From: Candidatus Poribacteria bacterium
GTDB lineage: Bacteria; Poribacteria; WGA-4E; WGA-3G
NCBI GenBank assembly: GCA_022827885.1
Contig: JAJEIP010000008.1
Coordinates: 64,768 to 128,767 of the forward strand
Direction: 5' to 3'
DNA: 64,000 nucleotides
Part shown: positions 16,086-25,027 of the stretch, one piece after another
How positions within the stretch are numbered: position 1 is the first letter of the stretch
Layout: the number at the start of each line of letters is the position of its first letter
Position numbers and translations under genes: made by a program
The notes under the pieces: generated by a model
Told to the model about the DNA's origin: nothing
Seen by the model: only the letters and a program-made list of their open reading frames with translations
Databases searched by the model: none

Positions 16086-16997
16086 TTATGGGACATCCAT
16101 GGCACATCGAAATCCGACAACGTTGAGACTATTCCTCGGATAATCGCTGATGCGTTCGGCAGTGCGGATGGTATGCGCAGCACGGTACCATGTTCCGCCC
16201 CGTAGGACACGGCGTTCACCGGTGTCAGGTCCCTTCGGATTCCGGAGCGGACTTTCCGCCCTTTGCACGTCGCTGTAATAAGTCGGACTGTACCAATCCG
16301 CACACCATTCCCAGACATTCCCCGCCATATCATACAAACCGTAACCGTTAGGCGGAAACGTTCCAACAGGTGCAGTAAAAAGGAATCCGTCATTTACATC
16401 AGCACTCCGCCACTCAAATTCCGTTTGACTGTCAGCAAAGTTGGCACTTGTGTGATTCGGTTCGGCATCGCCCCAAGGGTAGCGTGCGCCTTCCAAGCCG
16501 CCGCGCGCCGCTTTCTCCCATTCTGCTTCCGTCGGTAACCGTTTGTCCATCCATTCACAGTAGGCAGTCGCATCGAACCACGTCACGGTTGTAACGGGTT
16601 GATTTGGGTGATTGAAATCCGGGTCGTCCCACGGTTCGTAACCCTGTTTGAGAAGTTCGTAGACAGCCGTATAACCGATCCCTCGCGGGGCAGCGTACCC
16701 TGTTGCGGCAACAAACACCCGATATTCGGCGTTCGTTACTTCATGCTGATCCATGTAAAACGCATCAAGTTCCACCGTGTGCACCGGCACCTCATCGACA
16801 TCTCCTGTCGTGCTTCCCATCTGAAAGGCACCTGCGGGAATCAGCACCATGCCTTCAGGCGGCTTGGATGCTTCCTGCTCAGAGCAGGCATAGTAGAAAA
16901 AAACAAGGACGAAATGGAGCAGAAACCCCATCGGAAATCTCTGTTGCGCCCCATCACGCCCTTTTCTTGAATTAGAAATTGTTTTCACTCCAGCCAT
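16086..16997 (-). CDS. SUMF1-domain (FGE-sulfatase-like) lipoprotein
   Basis: 303 residues. The N-terminus has a hydrophobic stretch ending Y-Y-A-C (about 35-38), a weak lipobox, so probably a lipoprotein. The SUMF1/C-lectin fold follows: M-V-L-I-P-A-G-A-F-Q-M-G-S, E-V-T-N-A-E-Y, R-L-P-T-E-A-E-W-E-K-A-A-R-G, Y-P-W-G, D-M-A-G-N-V-W-E-W and G-F-R-C-A. True formylglycine-generating enzymes carry two active cysteines in the G-G-S-x-x-C-x-x-x-x-C-x-R-Y-R region; here it reads G-G-T-W-Y-R-A-A-H-T-I-R-T, with neither. So it probably does not activate the sulfatases in this window, and a binding or other role is likely. Confidence 0.82.
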   Translation of the reverse strand: MAGVKTISNSRKGRDGAQQRFPMGFLLHFVLVFFYYACSEQEASKPPEGMVLIPAGAFQMGSTTGDVDEVPVHTVELDAFYMDQHEVTNAEYRVFVAATGYAAPRGIGYTAVYELLKQGYEPWDDPDFNHPNQPVTTVTWFDATAYCEWMDKRLPTEAEWEKAARGGLEGARYPWGDAEPNHTSANFADSQTEFEWRSADVNDGFLFTAPVGTFPPNGYGLYDMAGNVWEWCADWYSPTYYSDVQRAESPLRNPKGPDTGERRVLRGGTWYRAAHTIRTAERISDYPRNSLNVVGFRCAMDVP

Positions 16998-17029
16998 ACG
17001 AGAAACACGACACCGCCTGAGGTATCAGA

Positions 17030-17815
17030 CTACCGCTCCGCCTTTACTTTACCCCAGACAGTCGTCAATTTCCCGCGCACTTCAACATCAAGTGCGTCAT
17101 CGATGTTGCCGCTCGCTTCTTTAACCTGATCTTCATCTAAAGCGACTGAAAACACTGCGATTTCATCGAGCAAACCGTTATACCAGTGTCCGCTTCCACC
17201 GCGATGGCCGAGTCTCAAATCTTCCTCTCCAGCAACCAATTTGAGTCCATGCGGTGCTTGATTTATCAGGTCGCCATCAATATAGATTTTGGCATCCTTG
17301 CCGTCATAGGTACACACACAGTGTGTCCACTTCTCAGGTTCCGTCGTACCGACACCAGAATTCATCACCTTATGGGCACCCTCACCGCCCGCAGAGACTG
17401 TAAAGTAGAAGTAGCGACTCCCGCGGTTGACAAAGAGTCCATAGTTCTCCCAGGGTCCGCCTTGCATCCCGTTTGCCATGATACACAACCAACCATTGCC
17501 AGGGGCATCGTTCCAATTGACCCAAGCGGCAATCGTGACCTCGTCCGCAATTGAGAGCGAATCAGCACTCTTGATTAAGACATGGTTATCCCCGCCTTTG
17601 AATTCCATCGCGTTGCCATATTTCCCTTTGCCCTTCGCAAGGGATGCCTTCATAATTGTGCCATGGTTTCCGTGTTCTGAACCGTCCATAACTTTATTGC
17701 CTTGAACATCGTCAAAAGACATATAGAGGACAAGATCGTCAAGAGGCAATTCTGCCCGCGTTGCTATCGGTAAGACGCAACAAAGCACGAAAGATACAAT
17801 CATTATCCATTTCAT
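17030..17815 (-). CDS. secreted LamG-domain protein with WG tail
   Basis: 261 residues. A signal peptide (M-K-W-I-M-I-V-S-F-V ... T-R-A) is followed by a LamG/concanavalin sandwich: L-V-L-Y-M-S-F-D-D, E-H-G-N-H-G-T, E-V-T-I-A-A-W-V-N-W, K-W-T-H-C-V-C-T-Y-D-G and G-L-L-D-E-I-A-V-F-S-V-A-L. The C-terminus GKLTTVWGKVKAER is the third copy of the shared tail. AAGGAGA lies about 10 nt before the ATG. It has its own consensus promoter at 17877-17905, just past the stop of the helicase gene, so it need not depend on the upstream operon. Confidence 0.88.
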   Translation of the reverse strand: MKWIMIVSFVLCCVLPIATRAELPLDDLVLYMSFDDVQGNKVMDGSEHGNHGTIMKASLAKGKGKYGNAMEFKGGDNHVLIKSADSLSIADEVTIAAWVNWNDAPGNGWLCIMANGMQGGPWENYGLFVNRGSRYFYFTVSAGGEGAHKVMNSGVGTTEPEKWTHCVCTYDGKDAKIYIDGDLINQAPHGLKLVAGEEDLRLGHRGGSGHWYNGLLDEIAVFSVALDEDQVKEASGNIDDALDVEVRGKLTTVWGKVKAER

Positions 17816-17876
17816 TTGTCCGGTCTCCTTATGTTGGTTTCGGTTCTCATAACCTTACGCCGCTCCTTCATCGTAA

Positions 17877-17905
17877 AATATACCTTACTTTCTGACAGAT
17901 GTCAA
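17877..17905 (-). promoter_or_regulatory. promoter with palindromic -35 region for LamG gene
   Basis: Minus strand TTGACA (17905-17900), 17-nt spacer, TATATT (17882-17877). The -35 box is half of the palindrome TGACAGATGTCA (17893-17904). The identical TTTCTGACAGATGTCAA is found at the YceI promoter (26720-26748). Confidence 0.82.
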
Positions 17906-17907
17906 AT

Positions 17908-19743
17908 TTATTCGGAGGGAACTTCTGTATACCCTGTCGGCAACGGCTTTCCTGCAACGAGGGCAGCTTTCAGCGGACGGACGTGTCGGCAACTGCCACG
18001 GTGCGTGAAGCCAGGACAATCACACGTTACATCTACACCGACAACTTCCAGCGTATAAAATTTGTCCTTTTGCGAAGAACTTTCGGCGCGGTAGACGGTG
18101 CGCTCGGGACCCGCCAGCACTTGGGCTAAAGTGCGGATGGCTTCTTTGGAATAGGGACGCAACTGCGCACGCGTGGCTTCTTCGAGATGCGAGGCGTTCT
18201 CTTCAAAGTAGGCATCGCTTGCTTGTTGGAGAACAGTGAGCAACTGGGGTTCTTCGACTGTCGCAGCATGCACAGAGAGTGCATTCATCATCCGCTTGAG
18301 TTCGCTGAGCACATCAGGTTGGAGCGCGCCATCCTCACTGGGAATCAACACTGTGCCTTCAACAAGGGCATCCATCAACGCGGCTTTCGTCTCCAACACA
18401 GTCTGAACGAATTCGTCTACCGTGCCGCGCGCGATCATATAAGTGACATTAACGGTCCCCGTCTGTCCAATGCGATAGGCACGATCCTCTGCCTGCCAAT
18501 GGTTCGCTGGCACCCAATCTAAGTCATTGAAGACGACCTGCCGACCCGCAGTCAGATTGATGCCGACACCCGCGACGTGCATATTGGCGATGAAAAGTTT
18601 GATGTTTTCATCGTTCTGAAACTGATCCACTCGCTCCTGCCGTGCCTCGGCGGGAACTTCCCCAGAGACGAAAACTGATCGGTCACCGAAATGTTTGTGG
18701 AACCGTTCCAGCGTATTGAGGAACGCCGTGAAAAGAATGACCTTCTCCCCTTGTTCCAAGGCGTTTTCGACAAACTTGATGGTGTGTCGGCACTTGGCGA
18801 ACGCGAGTTTTCGACGGGCTGTCGTTAACCTGCCAACCGCTTGTCGGCGTTCCGAATTTTCCGAGGCATCTTCAAGCGTCCCAACGGATTCCGGCGCGTC
18901 AAACTTCGTTAGGAACTCGCGGACGGCGTTGTTGAAATGCTGGATTGCGTAAGGATGGAGCTCAACGTCCAACCACGTCCGGAATTTGGGGGGCAGGTCC
19001 AACACCTCATTTTTGGTGCGCCGCAGCATCACACCGTGGAGTTGGACGGTCAATTCCTCAATATTGCTCGCGCCATCTGCGACTAACCCGAAGTCACCCT
19101 GATAGGCATCGCAGTACCGTTTGGCGAAACTGAGAAAACTCTTGCCGAGCGGGTGATCCACCAATTGTAAAATAGGGAAAAGGTCCCGAGGTCGGTTCGT
19201 CATCGGGGTTCCCGTTAACGCGTGGACGATCGGTTGACGTTGAAGTGCTTTGACGAGTTTCGCGGCGTTTCGACTGCGTTGGCTCTGGTGGTTTTTTAAA
19301 TAATGCGCTTCGTCAAAGACAATGCCTTTCCATTCAAACGTGAGCAGCGTTTTAAGGTGTTTGCCGAGGATCTCATAGTTGATGATCACCCAATCACGGA
19401 AGTCGGTTGATGGGAGGGGACTGGGACCCACGATGACGGGGTCAGCCATGGGGAGCACATATTCTATTTCACGTACCCAATTCCGTTTAACAGAGGCGGG
19501 ACATATCACGAGATAGGGACCCTCGGCTTCTGCTTCAACCATTGCGATGATGGACTGTCGGGTTTTGCCAAGCCCCATATCGTCGGCGAGGAGTGCCCGT
19601 CGGCGACCAAGCAGGAAGGCGACCCCCTCTATTTGATGTGGATAGAGCCCTTCGGCAATCTCTTCGGCACGTGTTTTAATTTTATCTTGCGGAGGCAGGA
19701 CGTGGTTTGTGATTTGACGGTTTTCGCTCAAGATCCCCTCCAC
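17908..19743 (-). CDS. SNF2-family helicase with SWIM zinc finger
   Basis: 611 residues. The SWI2/SNF2 ATPase has D-M-G-L-G-K-T (55-61, Walker A), D-E-A-H (144-147), A-L-T-G-T-P-M, then a helicase C lobe with V-I-L-F-T-A-F, G-V-G-I-N-L-T-A and Q-A-E-D-R-A-Y-R-I-G-Q. The order and motifs are nearest to SMARCAL1/HepA-like annealing helicases. The C-terminus (about 575-592) is a SWIM finger, C-D-C-P-G-F-x-x-x-G-S-C-R-H-V, a zinc and nucleic-acid binding module. Predicted ATP-driven DNA remodelling. It starts 17 nt after the VWA gene and shares an operon with two envelope-type proteins, an unusual mix. Confidence 0.9.
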   Translation of the reverse strand: MEGILSENRQITNHVLPPQDKIKTRAEEIAEGLYPHQIEGVAFLLGRRRALLADDMGLGKTRQSIIAMVEAEAEGPYLVICPASVKRNWVREIEYVLPMADPVIVGPSPLPSTDFRDWVIINYEILGKHLKTLLTFEWKGIVFDEAHYLKNHQSQRSRNAAKLVKALQRQPIVHALTGTPMTNRPRDLFPILQLVDHPLGKSFLSFAKRYCDAYQGDFGLVADGASNIEELTVQLHGVMLRRTKNEVLDLPPKFRTWLDVELHPYAIQHFNNAVREFLTKFDAPESVGTLEDASENSERRQAVGRLTTARRKLAFAKCRHTIKFVENALEQGEKVILFTAFLNTLERFHKHFGDRSVFVSGEVPAEARQERVDQFQNDENIKLFIANMHVAGVGINLTAGRQVVFNDLDWVPANHWQAEDRAYRIGQTGTVNVTYMIARGTVDEFVQTVLETKAALMDALVEGTVLIPSEDGALQPDVLSELKRMMNALSVHAATVEEPQLLTVLQQASDAYFEENASHLEEATRAQLRPYSKEAIRTLAQVLAGPERTVYRAESSSQKDKFYTLEVVGVDVTCDCPGFTHRGSCRHVRPLKAALVAGKPLPTGYTEVPSE

Positions 19744-19760
19744 TTCGTTACGAGTTCCAG

Positions 19761-20735
19761 TTACCTACCCCTGTCAACGAGCCACAGATCACCTTCACTG
19801 ACGCTCGCGAGTCGCTTCAACATCACAGCACCCGGGAAATTCGGTGCCATTCCGATGCCCATCGCGAAGATACGACCGTTGCCTGCGGCATGTTCCCCCA
19901 CGAGCGTGAGATCTGGTCCTGAAATCGTAGTCGGAATGCCGTCGCTAAAAAGAACAACGAGGGTCGGCGCGGTTTTAGCGGTCTCCGTCAACGCCGATAG
20001 CATATCGTGGTCGGTCCCTTTTGTGTGGATTTGGGCGTGGATGTCGGCGAGATAGTTTGATGCTGTGGCAACCGTCTGCTCTGTTACCGGGACAAATCCG
20101 TCTCGGTAGACGATGAGTTCGGTGCTAAACGCCATGATGTTGAAGCTGTCGTGAGGTTCAAGGAACGTCAGCGAATTCCGCATGAGATCTATAATCCGCT
20201 TGAGTTTCCGCGGTGGGAGGTTTTGCATACTCGTAGACAGATCGACACAGTAGACAATGCGCTGCGGTCCTTCCTGTGCCTCAATGAACCTCACCAACCG
20301 ACTCTTGAAACGTGTTTTGGCTTTCTTCTCTTTCTTGAAAGGACGTTCGATCACTCTTTGGACGCGTGGTGTATTGTCAAACTCGACATTGGTTGCGGTG
20401 GGTCCCACGGGCTCGCCGACATCCTGCGTATCGAAGGGTTGGAACGGTGCGGGTTCGGCTGCGGAGACAACGCCCCGAGTGCTGGCAGGTTGGTTTCTCG
20501 TGAGGATTTTCAGGCGGGGTTGGCTGACATCCCGCGTTCTTCTATGCCTGACTTGCGTGCGTTTCGGAGGTGTCACGCGTCTGACTTTCGGTTTTTCCTC
20601 AATGACGAACAGGGCGTTGATAGCATCCGCATTTCGCTGCGGCTGGGTGCTGAACCAGAAGAAGAATCCGAGCACCCCAGCACCGAGGTGCAATAGGACA
20701 GAGATAAGTAATGCTTTACTGGATTTCGATTTCAT
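19761..20735 (-). CDS. von Willebrand factor A (VWA) domain membrane protein
   Basis: 324 residues from ATG 20735; the frame is open to 20864 but that part overlaps the Ycf48-like gene. One N-terminal membrane helix (about 8-28), then a Pro/Arg-rich linker (about 45-145) as in TonB-like or BatA-like anchored proteins. A VWA domain from about 158 has MIDAS D165-L-S-T-S169, G-T-D-H and F-S-D-G-I-P. The VWA domain faces outward if the helix is a simple anchor. It binds a divalent metal and probably a protein partner. The leader contains AAAGGAAAATTAAAAAGA, a relaxed form of the repeated cassette. Confidence 0.82.
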   Translation of the reverse strand: MKSKSSKALLISVLLHLGAGVLGFFFWFSTQPQRNADAINALFVIEEKPKVRRVTPPKRTQVRHRRTRDVSQPRLKILTRNQPASTRGVVSAAEPAPFQPFDTQDVGEPVGPTATNVEFDNTPRVQRVIERPFKKEKKAKTRFKSRLVRFIEAQEGPQRIVYCVDLSTSMQNLPPRKLKRIIDLMRNSLTFLEPHDSFNIMAFSTELIVYRDGFVPVTEQTVATASNYLADIHAQIHTKGTDHDMLSALTETAKTAPTLVVLFSDGIPTTISGPDLTLVGEHAAGNGRIFAMGIGMAPNFPGAVMLKRLASVSEGDLWLVDRGR

Positions 20736-20791
20736 TCTTTTTAATTTTCCTTTACGTTCTCGCTGCAATAGATGACGTGAGTCCCTCCATG

Positions 20792-23700
20792 TTACCGCAT
20801 CGACATCCGCACGGGGGTTTCTAATTTGCGACGGAGGACAACGCCCCACTGCCCTACAACCCATAACGATTTACCATCTTTGGAACGGGTGATGACATAG
20901 AGGTTGTTGTCGATATCGGTGTGCTCCTGCTCCCACGTTTCACCGCCATCGGTTGAACGGATAATGATCCCCTCTTCGCCGACTGCGTAGACCTCCTTCT
21001 CAGAGAGCGCGATGATACCGTGAAGTGTTTTGTTAACACCCGTTGATTTGGGGCTCCAATTAAAACCACCATCCGTCGTCTTGAGGACGATCCCCGCTTC
21101 ACCAGCCGCCCAGCCTGTCCGCTTCGCAACGAATGAAACCGCATTGAGATCGTAATTAATCTTCGTTTCGTGCAGCCGCCAATACTCACCACCGTTGATG
21201 GTGCGTTGGGTCACCCCGCTTTGTCCGACTGCCCACCCGAGGGGTGCGAATTTCATATCCACATCCATGAGTGTGTCGTTTGCAGTGGTGCGTTGCGTTG
21301 TCCACGTGGGACCGCCATCTTTGTTATGGATGATGTATCCGAGTCGACCGACAGCCCACCCTTCAGAAAACTTGCCGAAATCCACATCGTTCAGCGAGAA
21401 CGTTCCGGGTGAGTCGCCTTCCATGAAAGGTGGTTGCTCAGGCGTATCCCCTGCCGTCCACGCCACGCCATCTGTCGTATAGAGGACAGTTCCGTCGCGT
21501 TGCATTGCCCATCCCCATTTTTCAGGTTCGAGACTCGCAAAGTGGACACCGATAAGACGCTGGCGCGTCCGACTTCGGAGTGTTTCCCATGTCTGTCCAC
21601 CATCTTGGGTTTCCAATAGCACGCCGCCATCCCCGGCTATCCAACCGTTTTTGTCATCGTAGAAGAGGACCTCTCGGAAGTCATTGCGCTGCTGTTCACC
21701 GAGTTGACGTTCCCATGTATCTCCACCGTCTGCGGTGTGGTAGATACTGCCGCCGCTTCCGACAGCCCAGGCGTGTTCTGCATCCAAGAAGTATACGCTG
21801 GCGATGCGGCGTTCACCGCGTCCGCGGCGTCCTCGCGGCTCTGGCGGTGGTGGGGGTGGTTGCTGCTCCCGCTGCGCTGTGGGTGGCGTCGCCCGTTCAG
21901 CGTTAGGTGGAAGTTCACCTTCAGGTGCAAAACGTCCGGGACGTTGCCGCTGTGCCCGAAGCCGGTTTTGGATTTCCTCGGGGGTCTCGTCGTATTGTAA
22001 CGTCGGTCCCTCTGCGCCCTCTTCCTCCACTTCTTCTGTTTCCTCCATCTCTGGCTCGGATTCTTCGAGTAAAAACGGGTTGAATTCTTCGTTGGATTCT
22101 TCCATAGCGAACATATTATCGTCTGCATCATCTCCTGTATCAACAGACACAAGTTTCCAATTGACCCCTTGGTCTTCGGTGATATACACGCCGCCACCGC
22201 CGAGTCCCCAAGCGTTGGTATGTGAGTGGAAGGTGATGCTTCGCAGGTTTCCGCGTGTGCTTCGGGTCGTGGTCTGCAATCTCCATGTTTCACCACCGTC
22301 CTCAGTCAATAACGAATTACCGTTGCCGAGAACCACCCACCCTCGGTTTTCATCAGCAAAGTGGACAGCAACACCCGCTTGATTTGTTTTCGCCTGAATT
22401 TTCCAGTAGTCACCACCATCAACAGTATGGAGAATAAACCCGCCATCCCGACGTTGCGGTGTGACTGCCCACCCTACCTGACTGTTGATAAAGTGTATAT
22501 CGGTGATGTTTGCCATCGTGGTTCCGGTCTTCTGGATTTTCCATGTTTTACCCCCATCCGCGGTATGCACGAATTGCCCGATCGTTGCGCCGAGCCAACC
22601 TTCATTGGCATTCAGGAAATGCATTGTGCTAACGCGTGGTAGGTTTTGCTTGGTTGCCTGAAGAATCGGTCGCCACGTTTCACCCCCATTTTCCGTCTGA
22701 AGTAAAATACCAGTCCCAAGGATTCGTCCGTGTTTTTCATCAGAAAATTCGATCTGGCGCAGATCTTCACTGACACCACTGTGTTGTGGGAGCCATGTCT
22801 TACCGCCGTCCGTGGTATGTGCGATTGCGCCCCCAGAACCGACTGCCCATCCGTTCTGTGCATCCACAAAATACGTATCGGCAAAGTTCGTTCGCCACGT
22901 TGCTTGACGAATAATGTCCCAATGATAGGCAACGGGTTCAACAGGGATTTCCTCTTCAGCCGTGATAATTTCTGGTTCTTCGGCGACAGGTGGCAATTTT
23001 GCTGGCAATTCCGCCTCTTCAATAGAGTAACGCATCGCAATTCCACCCTTACCGACAGCCACGACACCGTCGGGTGAGAGGGCGAGTCCGTAGAGGTCGT
23101 TATCGGTGCCGCTCTCTTGCACTTCCCACTTTTTGCCGCCGTTGACGGTGGTGAGCATCACACCGTCATCACCCACGATTAATCCGTGTTGTGTACCCGC
23201 AAAATAGAGTTTGTTTAGGTTCGCTTGCGTGCCGCTGCGTTGGAAGTTCCACCGCTCTCCGCCGTTTGTCGTATGTAGAATTTCGCCAAACTGCCCGACA
23301 ATCCAGCCGGTGTTTTCATCCGCGAAGTAAACGGCATAGAGTTCATTGAAGGTCCCAGTCGCTTGCTGGTTCCATGTCAACCCACCATCTTCTGTCGTGA
23401 GGCAGACCCCGGGCCATCCGATAGCCCACCCTTTCTTTTCATCAAGAAAAAATACGCCCTTTAGCATCAAGGAAAGAAAATCGCCCGTGGCGGTTTGCGA
23501 AAGCCACGTTGTGCCGCCATCAATTGTGTGTATGATACTCCCGAGGTCCCCGACTGCCCAGCCGACTTCAGGACTAATGAAGTGGACAGACCGGAGTGTA
23601 AAGGCAGAAGGGCCGCGTTGACGTTCCCAGTTCGTGCCGCCATCACTTGTGTGGACGATGAGTCCACGCTCACCGACTGCCCAGCCGTGCTTGTCCGTCG

Positions 23701-24931
23701 CGAAATAAATATTCCAGATGCCGTCCCAGATATCCGTTTCAATTTCGTTCCAAGTTTGTCCGCCGTCCTCACTCATCGCCATAGTCCCGCGCCTACCGAC
23801 TGCGATGGCGCGATTGGCATTCGTAAATTGGACGTTCTGTAGATCATTCGCAGTCGTTCCGCTCGTCATCTCCCATGTCGCCCCGGCATCCGTGGTGTGC
23901 AAAATAGTGCCGTACCACCCAATCGCCCACGCCTCTGTAGGTGTCGTAAACTGAATGCCTGTCAAATTGTTTTCGGTGCCACTTTCCATCAATTGCCAGT
24001 TGTCGCCACCGTCCTCGGTCCGCGTAATAAAGCCGACATCTGCTACGGCGATCCCGTAATTTTCATCTGTGAAATGGATACTGTTGATGGTATCTCGGAC
24101 GTGTCCATTGATGAGTGGAATCCGACTATCTTGGCGTTGCCAATTGACCCCAGCGTTCGCAGTGTGGAAGATAGAGCCGTCACTGCCGACAATCCAGCCC
24201 TCATTATCGCTGACGAAGAAGACCTGTTTATTGTCGTTGATCATTCGGTCGCGTTCACCTGCAAAGCGGTTACTCTGCTCTCGCCACGATTCGCCCCCGG
24301 TTTTGGTATGAAGAATTCTATCGTGAGTGCCGACGACCCATCCTGTTGAATCGTTAACGAACCAGACCCCGTTGAGCATAAATTCGCTGACGTACTCGAA
24401 CCGTTTCCACTCTTTTCCGCCATTTTTGGTGTAGAGGACATCCGAATCTTCTCCAACAATCCACCCCTCTTTTGAGTTGGCGAAAAAGACATCAAGGAGC
24501 ATCGCCGAGGTGCCACTCCGTTGCAAGGTCCAGTGTTTACCACCATCGTCGGTCGCCGCAACTAACCCTTCATCACCGACTGCCCAGCCGTAGTTTGCGT
24601 TCGTGAAGTAAACCGCTTTGAAGTCTAAAGAGGCATCAGGCAGACGAAATCCTGGGCTTGTTGTATCCACCTCTTGTTGCTTCCACGTTTTTCCGCCATC
24701 CATTGTATGAATAATCAGCCCTTTTTCCCCGACAACCCATCCCTGTTTATGATTGACGAAGTACAGATCCGTGAAGTGTGTCTCCCAGTCCGCCTTTCGG
24801 GTTGCCTCCATCTTTACACAACCGTTAAAAACGAACAAGATGCCAAGCAGAAGTGGCATGACAAAACTATTAACAGCGAGTTTTAACTCATACAACACGC
24901 CAAAACGGGTTAGATTACGTACCAAACTCAT
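20792..24931 (-). CDS. giant Ycf48/BNR-repeat beta-propeller protein, probable lipoprotein
   Basis: 1379 residues. The N-terminus has a membrane segment (about 23-36) ending F-N-G-C, a possible lipobox. The rest is about 28 repeats of the form G-W-x-V-G-x-x-G-x-I-x-H-T-x-D-G-G-x-x-W, as in the photosystem II assembly factor Ycf48 and BNR/sortilin-type propellers. Fourteen repeats fill the first half. An acidic linker (I-I-T-A-E-E-E-I-P-V-E) is followed by fourteen more, starting with the same W-x-T-x-F-x-D-x-Y-F-V pattern. The second half is split by a long acidic, Pro-rich linker (Q-P-P-P-P-P-P-E-P) after six repeats. Likely an outward-facing scaffold. CGGAGGG precedes the ATG. Confidence 0.87.
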   Translation of the reverse strand: MSLVRNLTRFGVLYELKLAVNSFVMPLLLGILFVFNGCVKMEATRKADWETHFTDLYFVNHKQGWVVGEKGLIIHTMDGGKTWKQQEVDTTSPGFRLPDASLDFKAVYFTNANYGWAVGDEGLVAATDDGGKHWTLQRSGTSAMLLDVFFANSKEGWIVGEDSDVLYTKNGGKEWKRFEYVSEFMLNGVWFVNDSTGWVVGTHDRILHTKTGGESWREQSNRFAGERDRMINDNKQVFFVSDNEGWIVGSDGSIFHTANAGVNWQRQDSRIPLINGHVRDTINSIHFTDENYGIAVADVGFITRTEDGGDNWQLMESGTENNLTGIQFTTPTEAWAIGWYGTILHTTDAGATWEMTSGTTANDLQNVQFTNANRAIAVGRRGTMAMSEDGGQTWNEIETDIWDGIWNIYFATDKHGWAVGERGLIVHTSDGGTNWERQRGPSAFTLRSVHFISPEVGWAVGDLGSIIHTIDGGTTWLSQTATGDFLSLMLKGVFFLDEKKGWAIGWPGVCLTTEDGGLTWNQQATGTFNELYAVYFADENTGWIVGQFGEILHTTNGGERWNFQRSGTQANLNKLYFAGTQHGLIVGDDGVMLTTVNGGKKWEVQESGTDNDLYGLALSPDGVVAVGKGGIAMRYSIEEAELPAKLPPVAEEPEIITAEEEIPVEPVAYHWDIIRQATWRTNFADTYFVDAQNGWAVGSGGAIAHTTDGGKTWLPQHSGVSEDLRQIEFSDEKHGRILGTGILLQTENGGETWRPILQATKQNLPRVSTMHFLNANEGWLGATIGQFVHTADGGKTWKIQKTGTTMANITDIHFINSQVGWAVTPQRRDGGFILHTVDGGDYWKIQAKTNQAGVAVHFADENRGWVVLGNGNSLLTEDGGETWRLQTTTRSTRGNLRSITFHSHTNAWGLGGGGVYITEDQGVNWKLVSVDTGDDADDNMFAMEESNEEFNPFLLEESEPEMEETEEVEEEGAEGPTLQYDETPEEIQNRLRAQRQRPGRFAPEGELPPNAERATPPTAQREQQPPPPPPEPRGRRGRGERRIASVYFLDAEHAWAVGSGGSIYHTADGGDTWERQLGEQQRNDFREVLFYDDKNGWIAGDGGVLLETQDGGQTWETLRSRTRQRLIGVHFASLEPEKWGWAMQRDGTVLYTTDGVAWTAGDTPEQPPFMEGDSPGTFSLNDVDFGKFSEGWAVGRLGYIIHNKDGGPTWTTQRTTANDTLMDVDMKFAPLGWAVGQSGVTQRTINGGEYWRLHETKINYDLNAVSFVAKRTGWAAGEAGIVLKTTDGGFNWSPKSTGVNKTLHGIIALSEKEVYAVGEEGIIIRSTDGGETWEQEHTDIDNNLYVITRSKDGKSLWVVGQWGVVLRRKLETPVRMSMR

Positions 24932-25027
24932 TTTTCCCTCCGATTGTTTGTTCTTTCCACATTACGCCGAGCTCACATTAAGATATTTAGACAGATGCCT
25001 CCACCCTTTTGTTCATCTTAATGAATA

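Noticed and set aside
20151-20775. Plus-strand frames of 170-180 codons opposite the VWA gene
   Set aside because: Arg/Ser/Cys-rich shadow translations of the minus-strand gene without ribosome sites.
20736-20864. Upstream extension of the VWA frame
   Set aside because: It lies within the end of the Ycf48-like gene; the helix and leader fix the start at 20735.
21580-22382. Plus-strand frames opposite the Ycf48-like gene
   Set aside because: Shadows of the repeat-encoding strand; composition is typical of antisense translation.
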